A stretch of 64,000 nucleotides of DNA from positions 1 through 64,000 of the forward strand of contig DAOVRZ010000014.1 in assembly GCA_030627905.1 (NCBI GenBank). Direction: 5' to 3'. A program made the translations under genes and the position numbers. The notes beneath the pieces are model-generated. The model was not told the DNA's origin, did no database searches, and saw nothing but the letters and a program-made list of their open reading frames with translations. Shown here one piece after another: positions 44,194-52,297 of this stretch (within the stretch, counting starts at the first letter, position 1; each line of letters begins with the position of its first letter). Source of the DNA: JAGMES01 sp023128035 (lineage in GTDB: Bacteria; Bacillota; Halanaerobiia; DY22613).

Positions 44194-45123
44194 ATGAGAA
44201 AATATAAATTTACTATAATATTATTAATGATATTTTGTACTTTGTTTATTATCTCTTCCTGTACATCAAAATCTGAACAGTCAAGCCCAAAATCTGAAAA
44301 TAGCCCCAAACCAATACCTCCAGAAATAGAAGAAATGGAATCTACTATTCTAAAAATAATGAACCAGGTTGATTTAGTACCATATTACGAAAAACAAATA
44401 AAAGAAAAAAAACTTGAAGAAAAAGAACAGAAGGAAATCTTAACTGCTAAAGAAGATGGAACAGAAAAAAAGGAAGAGGAATTTAAACCTAAGCCTATAA
44501 CCACTAATGATATACTTCTATCAGAAATTTTAAAGAAAGAAAAACCTCAGGAAGAAGGGGATGAAGAAAAGAAAATAACGATTCCTGACGACATAATTTT
44601 TATATGGCATGAGATTAATACAGAAATAAATAGTTTACATGATAAATGGAATGATTTAGAATCAATACTTTTAGAAGCAAAAAGTTTTCCTAAAGAATTG
44701 ACTGGATTTAAAAACAATTTGAATAATTTAACAATATCCTCTTCTAAATATAACTACTTAGAAACTCTTGTAACCGCTAATAGGTTAACTTCATATATTT
44801 CTCTATTCACTAAAGGTTTTAAAAGTGAAACTCCACCTTCTATATATGATATAAAATATCATGTTCGACAAATCATCATAGATAGTGCCATCAATGAATA
44901 TAACAAGGTGAATGAAAACTTTAGCGCTATCAAAAATCATGAAGAAACTATAGTGTTCAAGTTGATAGAAGAAAAATCTAAAGAAGACGCTACTAAATTA
45001 AAATCCTCAATTTCTGATCTTGAAAGTGCAATCTCTCTCAAAGATATTAGCATAATAAAAGTTAAAGCAGGTGTTGTTATTAAAAACGTTACATCAATAA
45101 AAGAAAAATTATCAAAAAAATAA
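44194..45123 (+). CDS. Hypothetical lipoprotein
   Basis: A 309-residue protein with a lipoprotein signal (residues 1-23, LFIISSC lipobox). A Ser/Pro linker follows, then a highly charged Glu/Lys-rich segment (residues 65-125) and a helical C-terminal half (residues 130-309) with repeated amphipathic helices. It would be exposed on the outer membrane face. No homologous family is recognised. GAGGTGATGAT precedes ATG 44194; the gene lies alone between a collapsed family A element and a terminator. Confidence 0.7.
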   Translation: MRKYKFTIILLMIFCTLFIISSCTSKSEQSSPKSENSPKPIPPEIEEMESTILKIMNQVDLVPYYEKQIKEKKLEEKEQKEILTAKEDGTEKKEEEFKPKPITTNDILLSEILKKEKPQEEGDEEKKITIPDDIIFIWHEINTEINSLHDKWNDLESILLEAKSFPKELTGFKNNLNNLTISSSKYNYLETLVTANRLTSYISLFTKGFKSETPPSIYDIKYHVRQIIIDSAINEYNKVNENFSAIKNHEETIVFKLIEEKSKEDATKLKSSISDLESAISLKDISIIKVKAGVVIKNVTSIKEKLSKK

Positions 45124-45150
45124 AGGCTAATTTTAGCCTTTATTTTTATT
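45122..45150 (+). terminator. Terminator after the lipoprotein
   Basis: AAAGGCTAA/TTAGCCTTT with following TATTTTTATT; overlaps the stop codon. Confidence 0.75.
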
Positions 45151-45154
45151 ATGC

Positions 45155-45273
45155 CATGATTCGTCCACAAAAAGTATTTTAGTCACACTCACATAGTATA
45201 TATAGTAATGAAACCATCTACTCATTACTATATATACTATGTGAGTGTGACTACTTTTTGTGGTCGAATCATG
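45155..45273. repeat. Large palindromic element, family A, copy 3
   Basis: 119 bp. Outer ends CATGATTCGTCCACAAAAAG and CTTTTTGTGGTCGAATCATG. The inner stem is perfect over 31 bp (45181-45211 with 45222-45252) around the 10-nt loop AACCATCTAC, with a TATTTT bulge on the left side as in copy 1. The right end supplies the stop codon of the ABC transporter gene. Confidence 0.88.
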
Positions 45274-46993
45274 CAGTGTATTCACCAAACTGCGCATTAT
45301 ATAACTTAGCATACAAGCCGTTTCTTGTTAACAAATAGCCATGGGTTCCTTGTTCCTGAATTCCATTTTCTGTCAAGACAACAATTCTATCAGCATCTTT
45401 AATCGTTGATAATCTATGAGCAATCACTATAGTCGTCCTATTATTTGCCAATCTTTCTAAAGCTTGTTGAATAATAACTTCACTCTCATTATCCAAAGAA
45501 GAGGTCGCTTCATCCAGAAGTAAAATTGTAGGATTTTTCAAAAAAACACGAGCAATAGAAATTCGTTGCTTTTGACCTCCAGAAAGACGAATTCCTCGTT
45601 CACCTACATAACTATCATATTGATCAGGAAGTTGCATTATAAAATCATGAATATTTGCATTCTTCGCAGCAAAAATAATTTCTTTTTCAGTAGCATCAGG
45701 CGACCCATAAAGAATATTTTCTCCAATAGTACCCGAGAAAAGAAAGACATCTTGCTGTACAACACCAATATTCCCTCTAAGTGAAGCCAGAGTAATATCT
45801 TTTATTGAAAATCCATCGATCAATATCTGACCAGATTCCACTTCATAAAAACGTGGTATAAGATTACATAGAGTAGATTTCCCTCCACCAGAAGGGCCAA
45901 CAACCGCTAAAGTTTTCCCTTTTTCCAAATTTAAATTGATATTTTTTAAAACTTTTTCTTGATTATCATAACTAAAAGTTACTTCTTCAAAAATAATATT
46001 ACCTTTTACATTCGTCAACTCTTTCGCATCATTTTTATCCTGAATTTCAGGTTTAATTTCTAAAATTTCAACAAATCGTTCAAAACCTGCTACTGCCTGC
46101 TGAAATTGCTGTAATAAATGAGATAAATTACGGATTGGAGTAATAAAGAGATGAATATAAAGCAAATAAGCTACTAGATCACCATAATTAATTTTTCCCT
46201 GAAAAACAAAAAGTCCTCCACCTACCAATACTGTTAATTTCAAAAGATTGGCTAAAAAATTTATACCCGTATAAAATTCTGCCATCGCTTGAAACGATTT
46301 CTCAAGTGAATTCTTTAGAAAATTATTATTCTTTGAAAACTTTTCGAACTCATAATCTTCATTAGTAAACGCTTTTGCAACTCTAATTCCAGTAACGCTG
46401 CTTTCCAATTGAGCGTTAATATCTGCAGCTTTTTTCCGTACATTGCGAAACTCGCCCATCATTTTTGCACGTTTTTTTGCAGCAAACCAAATAATCAAAG
46501 GAATCAAAGCAAAAATTAGTAATGTTAACTGAACATTAATTTTTATAAGAACAAGGAATCCTCCGATGAGCATAATCGTTGAAATAAACAAATCCTCTGG
46601 CCCGTGATGAGCCGCTTCACTAATATTAGTCAAATCACTGATAACCCGGGACATAATTTGTCCAGTACGAGCTTTATCATAATAAGAAAAAGATAAAGAC
46701 TGAAGATGAGTAAACAGATCACGTCGCATATCTGCTTGCATTCGAATACCTACCACATGGCCCCAATATTCGATAACATACTGAAAAATTGATCTGACAG
46801 CATAGAGAAATAAAAGGAAAACGGAAAATTTCCAAAATAACATGTATTTTCCGTTAGGAATTATATCATTGATAAAACTCCGCGTAATCATTGGGAAAAT
46901 TAAATCAATGCCAGTCATCAAAAAAGCACATACCAGATCAAGACTAAATAATTTTAGATGAGGACGGTAATAACTCAAAAATTTTTTCAACAT
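45269..46993 (-). CDS. ABC exporter, fused membrane and ATPase domains
   Basis: A 574-residue half-transporter of the MsbA/BmrA type. Six membrane helices in residues 15-300 and the nucleotide-binding domain in 335-570: Walker A VVGPSGGGKSTLCNL, Q-loop VVQQDVFLF, signature RLSGGQKQRISIARV, Walker B ILLLDEATSSLDNESE and H-loop VIAHRLSTI. It works as a dimer to export lipids, drugs or peptides. Its stop codon (TGA) lies within the terminal CATGATTC of the family A element, so the insertion abuts or remade the C-terminus. It starts 6 bp after the chemotaxis-receptor remnant. Confidence 0.93.
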   Translation of the reverse strand: MLKKFLSYYRPHLKLFSLDLVCAFLMTGIDLIFPMITRSFINDIIPNGKYMLFWKFSVFLLFLYAVRSIFQYVIEYWGHVVGIRMQADMRRDLFTHLQSLSFSYYDKARTGQIMSRVISDLTNISEAAHHGPEDLFISTIMLIGGFLVLIKINVQLTLLIFALIPLIIWFAAKKRAKMMGEFRNVRKKAADINAQLESSVTGIRVAKAFTNEDYEFEKFSKNNNFLKNSLEKSFQAMAEFYTGINFLANLLKLTVLVGGGLFVFQGKINYGDLVAYLLYIHLFITPIRNLSHLLQQFQQAVAGFERFVEILEIKPEIQDKNDAKELTNVKGNIIFEEVTFSYDNQEKVLKNINLNLEKGKTLAVVGPSGGGKSTLCNLIPRFYEVESGQILIDGFSIKDITLASLRGNIGVVQQDVFLFSGTIGENILYGSPDATEKEIIFAAKNANIHDFIMQLPDQYDSYVGERGIRLSGGQKQRISIARVFLKNPTILLLDEATSSLDNESEVIIQQALERLANNRTTIVIAHRLSTIKDADRIVVLTENGIQEQGTHGYLLTRNGLYAKLYNAQFGEYTA

Positions 46994-46999
46994 TTTTTA

Positions 47000-47443
47000 T
47001 CAACCCCTCTCACTCATACAAATGATTTCTTTATGAATTTTCGACATACGAAAAAAAAAACCTTCAAAAAAATGAATATTTTTTGAAAGATAGTTGACAA
47101 AAGTTTTCGAAGTTTCTTCGATTCTTTTTACAAACTGAAGTGTTTCACTGGTAGAAGACTTAATTAAATCAATAATATTATTAATTCTTTGGGTAGAATC
47201 TTGAGAATCATTAGCCAATTTGCGAATTTCTTCAGCTACTACACCTTCACTTCCAGCACGCACAGCTTCAATAGATGCATTTAACCCTAATAATTTTATT
47301 TGTCCTGCAACTTTATTAATGAAAGCCAAAATTTGATGGGTTTCGGCAAGATGAGATTCATTTTTATCAGTTACTTCAACTAAAGAACAAACTGCATTAT
47401 AAAGTTGAGTGATCAATTCTTCTCATGATTCCACCATCAACAT
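47000..47443 (-). pseudogene. Decayed methyl-accepting chemotaxis-type fragment
   Basis: From ATG 47443 the frame reads MLMVES, then TGA at 47423-47425, then EELITQLYNAVCSLVEVTDK and the receptor hairpin tip. The conserved tip normally reads with RGFAVVAEE after AGEHG; here LGLNASIEAVRAGSEG runs straight into VVAEEIRKLA, so four residues (12 bp) are missing. The remaining frame would start at TTG 47416 (138 residues). No sensor or membrane part is present. One nonsense codon plus the deletion in the most conserved site argue for loss of function. Confidence 0.6.
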
Positions 47444-47480
47444 ATAACATCTCAAACCCCCCTTTAATGTCGAAATTTAT

Positions 47481-47510
47481 CTGACAATTTTTCGTTTAAA
47501 GCATTATATT
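47481..47510 (+). promoter_or_regulatory. Likely promoter of glucan phosphorylase
   Basis: CTGACA (47481-47486), 18-bp spacer, TATATT (47505-47510), 46 bp before the start codon. Confidence 0.45.
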
Positions 47511-47556
47511 TTAGACCTTATTATCGTACACTAAAAAATAAAAAGGAGTTTGAAAC

Positions 47557-49209
47557 ATGAAAAATATGAAAAAACCACGTGTTGCATATTTTTGTATGGA
47601 ATTCGGTATCGATAATGATCTTCATATTTATTGTGGAGGATTAGGGATTTTAGCTGGTGATTATCTTAAAGCAGCTAAAGATTTAAATCTTCCCGTGGTT
47701 GGGGTAGGGATTCTTTGGCGTCAGGATTATACCAACCAATTTATCGGTGAAAATGGTTGGCCATATGATACTTATCAAACCTATGATTTTAATTTTCTTG
47801 AAGATACTGGAGTAACAGTTGAAGTTAACGTCAGAGGTTTACCTGTTCAATGTAAAATCTGGAAAACAGAGCAGTTTGGAAATGTTCCTCTATATCTTTT
47901 AGATGCAGGTTATCCTGATACACCTAATGGTTGGATGACCAATAAACTATATGGCGGTGTAGAACAGGATCGGTTAGCAAATGAGATTATTTTAGGAATT
48001 GGTGGAGTACGCGCTCTGCGTTCTCTAGAAATCGATGTAGATATCTACCATTTCAATGAAGGACATGCAATTTTTGCAGGTTTTGAATTAATAAACGAAA
48101 AAATGACCAAAGGTATGGACTTCGATGAAGCAATGCAAGCGACCAAAAAAGAAATCATTTTTACAACTCATACACCAGTTTTAGCCGGAAATGAATCACA
48201 CGACTTTGGAACTCTCCAATATATGCAAGCGAATAATGGCTTGAGTTATGAACAAATAAAATCATTAGGAGATGATCCCTTTATTATGACAGTTGCTGGT
48301 TTAAAAATGTCATATTTAGCTAATGGAGTCTCAAAACTTCACACTGCAACTGCCAACAGAATGTGGCAACACATCCCAAATAAAACTGATATTATCAGCA
48401 TCACAAATGGAATACATGCAAAAACCTGGCAAGATCCTGATATAAGAAAAGCTTACGAAAAAAATGAAGATCTTTGGGAACCACATTTTAAAGCTAAAGA
48501 AACTCTTATTAATTATGTAAATAAAAAAACAAGTAAAAATCTTAATCCTGAAACTTTAACTATCGGTTTCGCTAGAAGAGCAGCACCATATAAAAGAGGA
48601 GAATTAATCTTTAGAAACGCTGATGCGATAGATCCTTTACTCAGAGAAGGAAAAATTCAGTTAATATTCTCTGGAAAGGCACATCCAAATGATAACCCTG
48701 GAAAAGAGATTATTCAAAAACTTGTTCAAATGTCCCAAAAGTATCCTAACAATGTAGTCTTCTTAGAAAATTACGATATGGAAATTGGAAGATATATGAC
48801 CTCTGGTTGTGATATCTGGCTTAATAATCCTAAAAGGACACTAGAAGCTAGTGGTACTTCTGGAATGAAAGCAGCTATGAATGGTATCCTAAATTTAAGC
48901 GTAATTGACGGTTGGGTAGCAGAAGGGCCAGTTCATGAGGAGAGCGGCTGGTTAATCGACGAAGTCTTCGATAGTCTACCAGTTAAAGCAAGTGAAGATG
49001 AACGAGACTTACAAGCCCTATACCATCTGCTCTATAACAGCATCCTCCCAACCTTCTACAATGACCGAGAACGCTGGTCAAAAATGATGAGATCAAGTAT
49101 TGACATGTCCCATTATAAATTCTCTGCACACCGAATGGTCGAAGATTATTACGAAAAACTATATACACCTGCATTCAAAGCAAAACAAGAAGTACCTTCT
49201 TTAGTATAG
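47557..49209 (+). CDS. glgP: Alpha-glucan phosphorylase (GT35, short form)
   Basis: A 550-residue enzyme that releases glucose-1-phosphate from glycogen or maltodextrin using PLP. Features: MEFGIDNDLHIYCGGLGILAGDYLK, the HFNEGHAIFAGFEL and THTPVLAGNE segments, IGFARRAAPYKRGELIF, and the PLP-lysine region EASGTSGMKAAMNGILNLSV. At 550 residues it is the short bacterial/archaeal type rather than the 800-residue one. AAAGGAG precedes ATG 47557. Single-gene unit with its own terminator. Confidence 0.94.
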   Translation: MKNMKKPRVAYFCMEFGIDNDLHIYCGGLGILAGDYLKAAKDLNLPVVGVGILWRQDYTNQFIGENGWPYDTYQTYDFNFLEDTGVTVEVNVRGLPVQCKIWKTEQFGNVPLYLLDAGYPDTPNGWMTNKLYGGVEQDRLANEIILGIGGVRALRSLEIDVDIYHFNEGHAIFAGFELINEKMTKGMDFDEAMQATKKEIIFTTHTPVLAGNESHDFGTLQYMQANNGLSYEQIKSLGDDPFIMTVAGLKMSYLANGVSKLHTATANRMWQHIPNKTDIISITNGIHAKTWQDPDIRKAYEKNEDLWEPHFKAKETLINYVNKKTSKNLNPETLTIGFARRAAPYKRGELIFRNADAIDPLLREGKIQLIFSGKAHPNDNPGKEIIQKLVQMSQKYPNNVVFLENYDMEIGRYMTSGCDIWLNNPKRTLEASGTSGMKAAMNGILNLSVIDGWVAEGPVHEESGWLIDEVFDSLPVKASEDERDLQALYHLLYNSILPTFYNDRERWSKMMRSSIDMSHYKFSAHRMVEDYYEKLYTPAFKAKQEVPSLV

Positions 49210-49239
49210 TAGCCAAACCATAAACCAACACAATTTAGA

Positions 49240-49302
49240 AAAGGATGGTAAAAATAAGTTGCATCAGGGATATTTCCCAGCAACGTTTTTTACCATCCTT
49301 TC
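49240..49302. terminator. Terminator between convergent glgP and DUF445 genes
   Basis: AAAGGATGGTAAAAA pairs with TTTTTTACCATCCTTT, with an inner TTGC/GCAA and GGGA/TCCC stem. Usable in both directions. Confidence 0.7.
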
Positions 49303-49327
49303 ATTTTTATATGTCCCTGCCGCACTA

Positions 49328-50941
49328 TCACCCTAAAATCATGCTAATAAATGGCGTCACCAACCCCATTAATAAACCTAAATAAAATCCAAACCAGGTA
49401 ATAGCACGAAGTTCCACACTCATAACTTGTAAAACAAGTGCCTCTATCTCCTCTAAATCAAATGAGAGAATTTTTTCTTCAACCAATTTATCAAATTTCA
49501 AAAGGTCAATAATCTTACCAAGATAATTTCGATAAAGAAAATCTAATACTGCCAAAAAACCATTCTCAGCTTTTTCAATCGTGGTCAGCTTAATATTACC
49601 CAAGAAAGACTGAACTTTCCTTTGTCGCAACTGAATAAGTTGTCCAGAAATCAATTGACTGATCCCATTTTCCACAAAATCTGCATGTAGAAAATCCCTA
49701 ATCAACTTTCTGATTAAATCTTTTATTTCTCCATCATTAAGAGCCTTCATGACTGGGTTTTGCTCTGGAAGTTGGTCTGAAGAAAATTCTTCCATTCCTG
49801 GGATAGCAGGTACTTCTTGAATTAAAGCAACTTGATGGGAAGACTTTTCTACTTCATTTTTACCTAAAAAGATATCCTCTAAGCTTTCCAAACAATTATC
49901 AATAAATTCTGGTGAAGCAACTTTAGATACCAAAAATTCGCTGACACTAAAAATCATATTGTCATTAACACGTTCTGCAATATTTGAAATTCGAGTATTT
50001 AGAATATTATCTATCATTTCGGTAATCTTGTCTAAAATCCGATTTTGGTTATCTGTTTCATTAATAAACTCAATTATCTTTTCGACGATTTGATTTGCAA
50101 TAACAGTCTTATTACCGAATAGTTTACCTACAAGACTCATCAAAAGACCTTGATCAAAGAATTCCTCAATCTTACCAGTGATCTGCTGGCGAATTTCAGA
50201 AGAATTGAGATAACCAATTAATTGTTTTGTCAATTTAGGAGACAATCCTACAAGCATAGACTGAATTCCCATCAAAACGTTTTCTGGAAGCAAATCGTCA
50301 ATTCTTTCATCACTTTCTTGCCAATTCGTAACTTTTGCCTGTAAAAACTCGTTCACTCTTTGAAAAACAATTGGATTTTTAAGACTAATCATTAAATATT
50401 CACGGAGAATTTCTTTTAATTTATGATAATAAGGTGATTGAATAAATTGATTATCTTCGTCATAAATCATTTTCTGAAAAAAATTCGTTAAATACTCTTC
50501 AACATTTTCTATAATTTTTTCTGAACGAATAGTTTCTAAAATAAAAGAAGTAATTACCTCGTTCACTTGTTTGTATAACTTATCTCGTTCTTCAAATTGA
50601 GGAATCGCCATTTCTAATAGTTGATCTATCGTTCGTTCTTCATTTTGAAAATTTCCAATTGTATCACGTACCAACTCGCGGATTCGAAACTGTGTTTCAT
50701 CAGAAGAAAGGATGTTCTGAAATGCATCCTCTGTCAAAAGATGTTCTCCTACTGTATTACCAACACTTTGAGCCAAATCTTTCTGTCTTTTTGGTATAAC
50801 TCCCTGAAAAGCAGAAATCTCTTTACCAAATATTTTGATTGGTTTTAAAGGCCTAAAAAGCATTTTTATCGCAATCCAATTGGTCACATAACCTATCCCT
50901 GCACCCACAAGAGGGCTAGCAATAAATACTACCTCATTCAT
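49328..50941 (-). CDS. DUF445 family membrane protein
   Basis: A 537-residue protein from ATG 50941, with GGAGGGG upstream. One N-terminal helix (VVFIASPLVGAGIGYVTNWI) is followed by the family hallmark AIKMLFRPLKPIKIFG and FQGVIPKRQKDLAQSVGNTVG. A long helical middle region has several repeats of an LL..I..F pattern. A C-terminal hydrophobic helix follows (ITWFGFYLGLLMGLVTPFIS). The fold places a large helical domain between two membrane anchors. Function is unknown (YheB relatives). Single gene. Confidence 0.9.
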   Translation of the reverse strand: MNEVVFIASPLVGAGIGYVTNWIAIKMLFRPLKPIKIFGKEISAFQGVIPKRQKDLAQSVGNTVGEHLLTEDAFQNILSSDETQFRIRELVRDTIGNFQNEERTIDQLLEMAIPQFEERDKLYKQVNEVITSFILETIRSEKIIENVEEYLTNFFQKMIYDEDNQFIQSPYYHKLKEILREYLMISLKNPIVFQRVNEFLQAKVTNWQESDERIDDLLPENVLMGIQSMLVGLSPKLTKQLIGYLNSSEIRQQITGKIEEFFDQGLLMSLVGKLFGNKTVIANQIVEKIIEFINETDNQNRILDKITEMIDNILNTRISNIAERVNDNMIFSVSEFLVSKVASPEFIDNCLESLEDIFLGKNEVEKSSHQVALIQEVPAIPGMEEFSSDQLPEQNPVMKALNDGEIKDLIRKLIRDFLHADFVENGISQLISGQLIQLRQRKVQSFLGNIKLTTIEKAENGFLAVLDFLYRNYLGKIIDLLKFDKLVEEKILSFDLEEIEALVLQVMSVELRAITWFGFYLGLLMGLVTPFISMILG

Positions 50942-51034
50942 TTCATAAACCCCTCCTTTTCTAAACCACAGTACCATTGCATATAACCTATTATAACATA
51001 TGACTAGCACTGAAGATATAAATCCCGTAACATT

Positions 51035-51180
51035 TTTAACAACAATTTCGGAAGGCGTAAGTCCTCCATCTTCTACAAGTGGGAATAGCTATTCTAAACT
51101 AAGTTAGCTTTCGGTGAGCGTATAAAGCCCTTCCGAAAGTTGTTAAACTAAATATATTTAGCTTATAAGCTAAATATATT
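51035..51180. repeat. Hairpin element, family B, second full copy
   Basis: Outer arms TTTAACAACAATTTCGGAAGG (51035-51055) and CCTTCCGAAAGTTGTTAAA (51129-51147), then a perfect 30-bp palindrome (51151-51180, centre TTATAA). Same plan as 33056-33213, and both centres contain TATACGC near ACC on the leftward strand. The hairpin follows the queT stop at 51209. Confidence 0.75.
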
Positions 51181-51208
51181 ATTTAATGGGAAGTTAAGTT
51201 AGTTATTC

Positions 51209-51673
51209 TTAATCTAAAGCCTTTTTGATCTGCTTTCTTTTTAAATACTGTATTAAAGGATAACCTATCAAAAAAACAACTAAAGCTTCACTTACACCAA
51301 TTGCTATCACATTCAACCAGTAAGGAAGACCAAATATAATGTGTAGATATATACTGATTAAAAAAGCGTTTAAAACTACTGGACTTAAGTATGCGATAAT
51401 ACTCTTACGATATCGATATGTCAAATATGCAGCAATTAACGTTGTTAAACTTCCACCAATAATATCCGCCAAACCAAGACCTCCCAGAATATTAGAAATC
51501 AATACACCCACAAATAATGCTGGGACTGCTTCAGGAAACAGAATTGGTAACACAGTTAACGCTTCCGAAACCCTAAGTTGAATTGCTTGAAAGCTAATAG
51601 GTGCCAAAAGCATTGTTAATACAACATAAATCGCTGCGATAATTCCACCACGTACAAGTTGTTTTGTTTGCAA
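51209..51673 (-). CDS. queT: QueT-family queuosine precursor transporter (ECF S component)
   Basis: A 154-residue membrane protein with five to six helices and the family segments RGGIIAAIYVVLTMLLAPIS, IQLRVSEALTVLPILFPEAV and GGLGLADIIGGSLTTLIAAY. It is the substrate-binding unit of an energy-coupling factor transporter for a queuosine precursor. Start is TTG 51673 with GGGGGAG upstream. No preQ1 riboswitch consensus is seen in its short leader. Confidence 0.93.
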   Translation of the reverse strand: MQTKQLVRGGIIAAIYVVLTMLLAPISFQAIQLRVSEALTVLPILFPEAVPALFVGVLISNILGGLGLADIIGGSLTTLIAAYLTYRYRKSIIAYLSPVVLNAFLISIYLHIIFGLPYWLNVIAIGVSEALVVFLIGYPLIQYLKRKQIKKALD

Positions 51674-51720
51674 AATTTTCTCCCCCTAAATTATTTAATG
51701 CATACTTTATTACTCATCAC

Positions 51721-51750
51721 TATTTTAGCAAAAAACACTCTACTATGTCA
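51721..51750 (-). promoter_or_regulatory. Promoter of queT
   Basis: Leftward TTGACA (51745-51750), 18-bp spacer, TAAAAT (51721-51726); leader about 40 nt. Confidence 0.7.
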
Positions 51751-51811
51751 ACTATAAAAGTGAAATAATAATTATTTTATCATATTTTAAGATAAACAAA
51801 TTCTTCTATTT

Positions 51812-51839
51812 AAAAAGACTGTTGACATTGTCAACAGCC
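51812..51839 (-). terminator. Terminator after the SASP gene
   Basis: Leftward GGCTGTTGACA pairs with TGTCAACAGTC, followed by TTTTT. It lies 10 bp after the SASP stop. Confidence 0.75.
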
Positions 51840-51848
51840 TTAGAAGTG

Positions 51849-52196
51849 TTAGTACGAATCCGTACCTTGCTGTTTTCCATATTCCTCAGCCATTTTGGTT
51901 TCAGCATATTCGATCATCTTTTTTACCATTTGACCTCCAATATGACCGCCCATCTGACCCCCGATCCGTCCAGCATCTTTTGTTTTCATATCACCATTAT
52001 AACCATGGTTCATCTGAATTCCCAGACTATCAGCCACGTTATACTTCATCTGGTCTAGTGACTCATCATACTCTTTTCTTACATTGCTGTCTGGTTGATG
52101 CTGAAAATATCCTAATTCCTCTGCTACTTCATACTTCATCTGCTCAAGTGCACTGGTAGCTAGTGGATTAACGTATCGGTTTCTTCGCTGAGAAAT
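51849..52196 (-). CDS. Alpha/beta-type small acid-soluble spore protein with apparent ATT start
   Basis: Family blocks EQMKYEVAEELGY and KDAGRIGGQMGGHIGGQMVKKMIEYAE are clear; these proteins coat spore DNA and protect it from UV. The first ATG (52139) would drop 19 residues of conserved N-terminus. In the same frame upstream the sequence reads SQRRNRYVNPLATSALEQ, preceded by ATT at 52196 exactly where ATG is expected, 7 bp after AGGGGTG; an in-frame TAG lies two codons further up. The protein would be 115 residues. A genuine ATT start, a start-loss mutation and a sequencing error are all possible. Confidence 0.85.
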   Translation of the reverse strand: MSQRRNRYVNPLATSALEQMKYEVAEELGYFQHQPDSNVRKEYDESLDQMKYNVADSLGIQMNHGYNGDMKTKDAGRIGGQMGGHIGGQMVKKMIEYAETKMAEEYGKQQGTDSY

Positions 52197-52243
52197 AATC
52201 TATCACCCCTTTTTTAATTTAAGTGATTTGTATTTCAGCAATA

Positions 52244-52285
52244 AAAAACACCTCCACATTTATTTTAACCAAAATGCGAAGGTAA
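52244..52285 (-). terminator. Terminator after HD-GYP gene
   Basis: Leftward CACATTTA pairs with TAAATGTG; GGTGTTTTTTATT follows. Confidence 0.55.
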
Positions 52286-52297
52286 ATGTGTTATAAA

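Noticed and set aside
48983..49174. Antisense ORF within glucan phosphorylase
   Set aside because: Shadow frame of a highly conserved gene; no ribosome site.
51674..51720. preQ1 riboswitch before queT
   Set aside because: The leader is about 40 nt and shows no preQ1 aptamer consensus.
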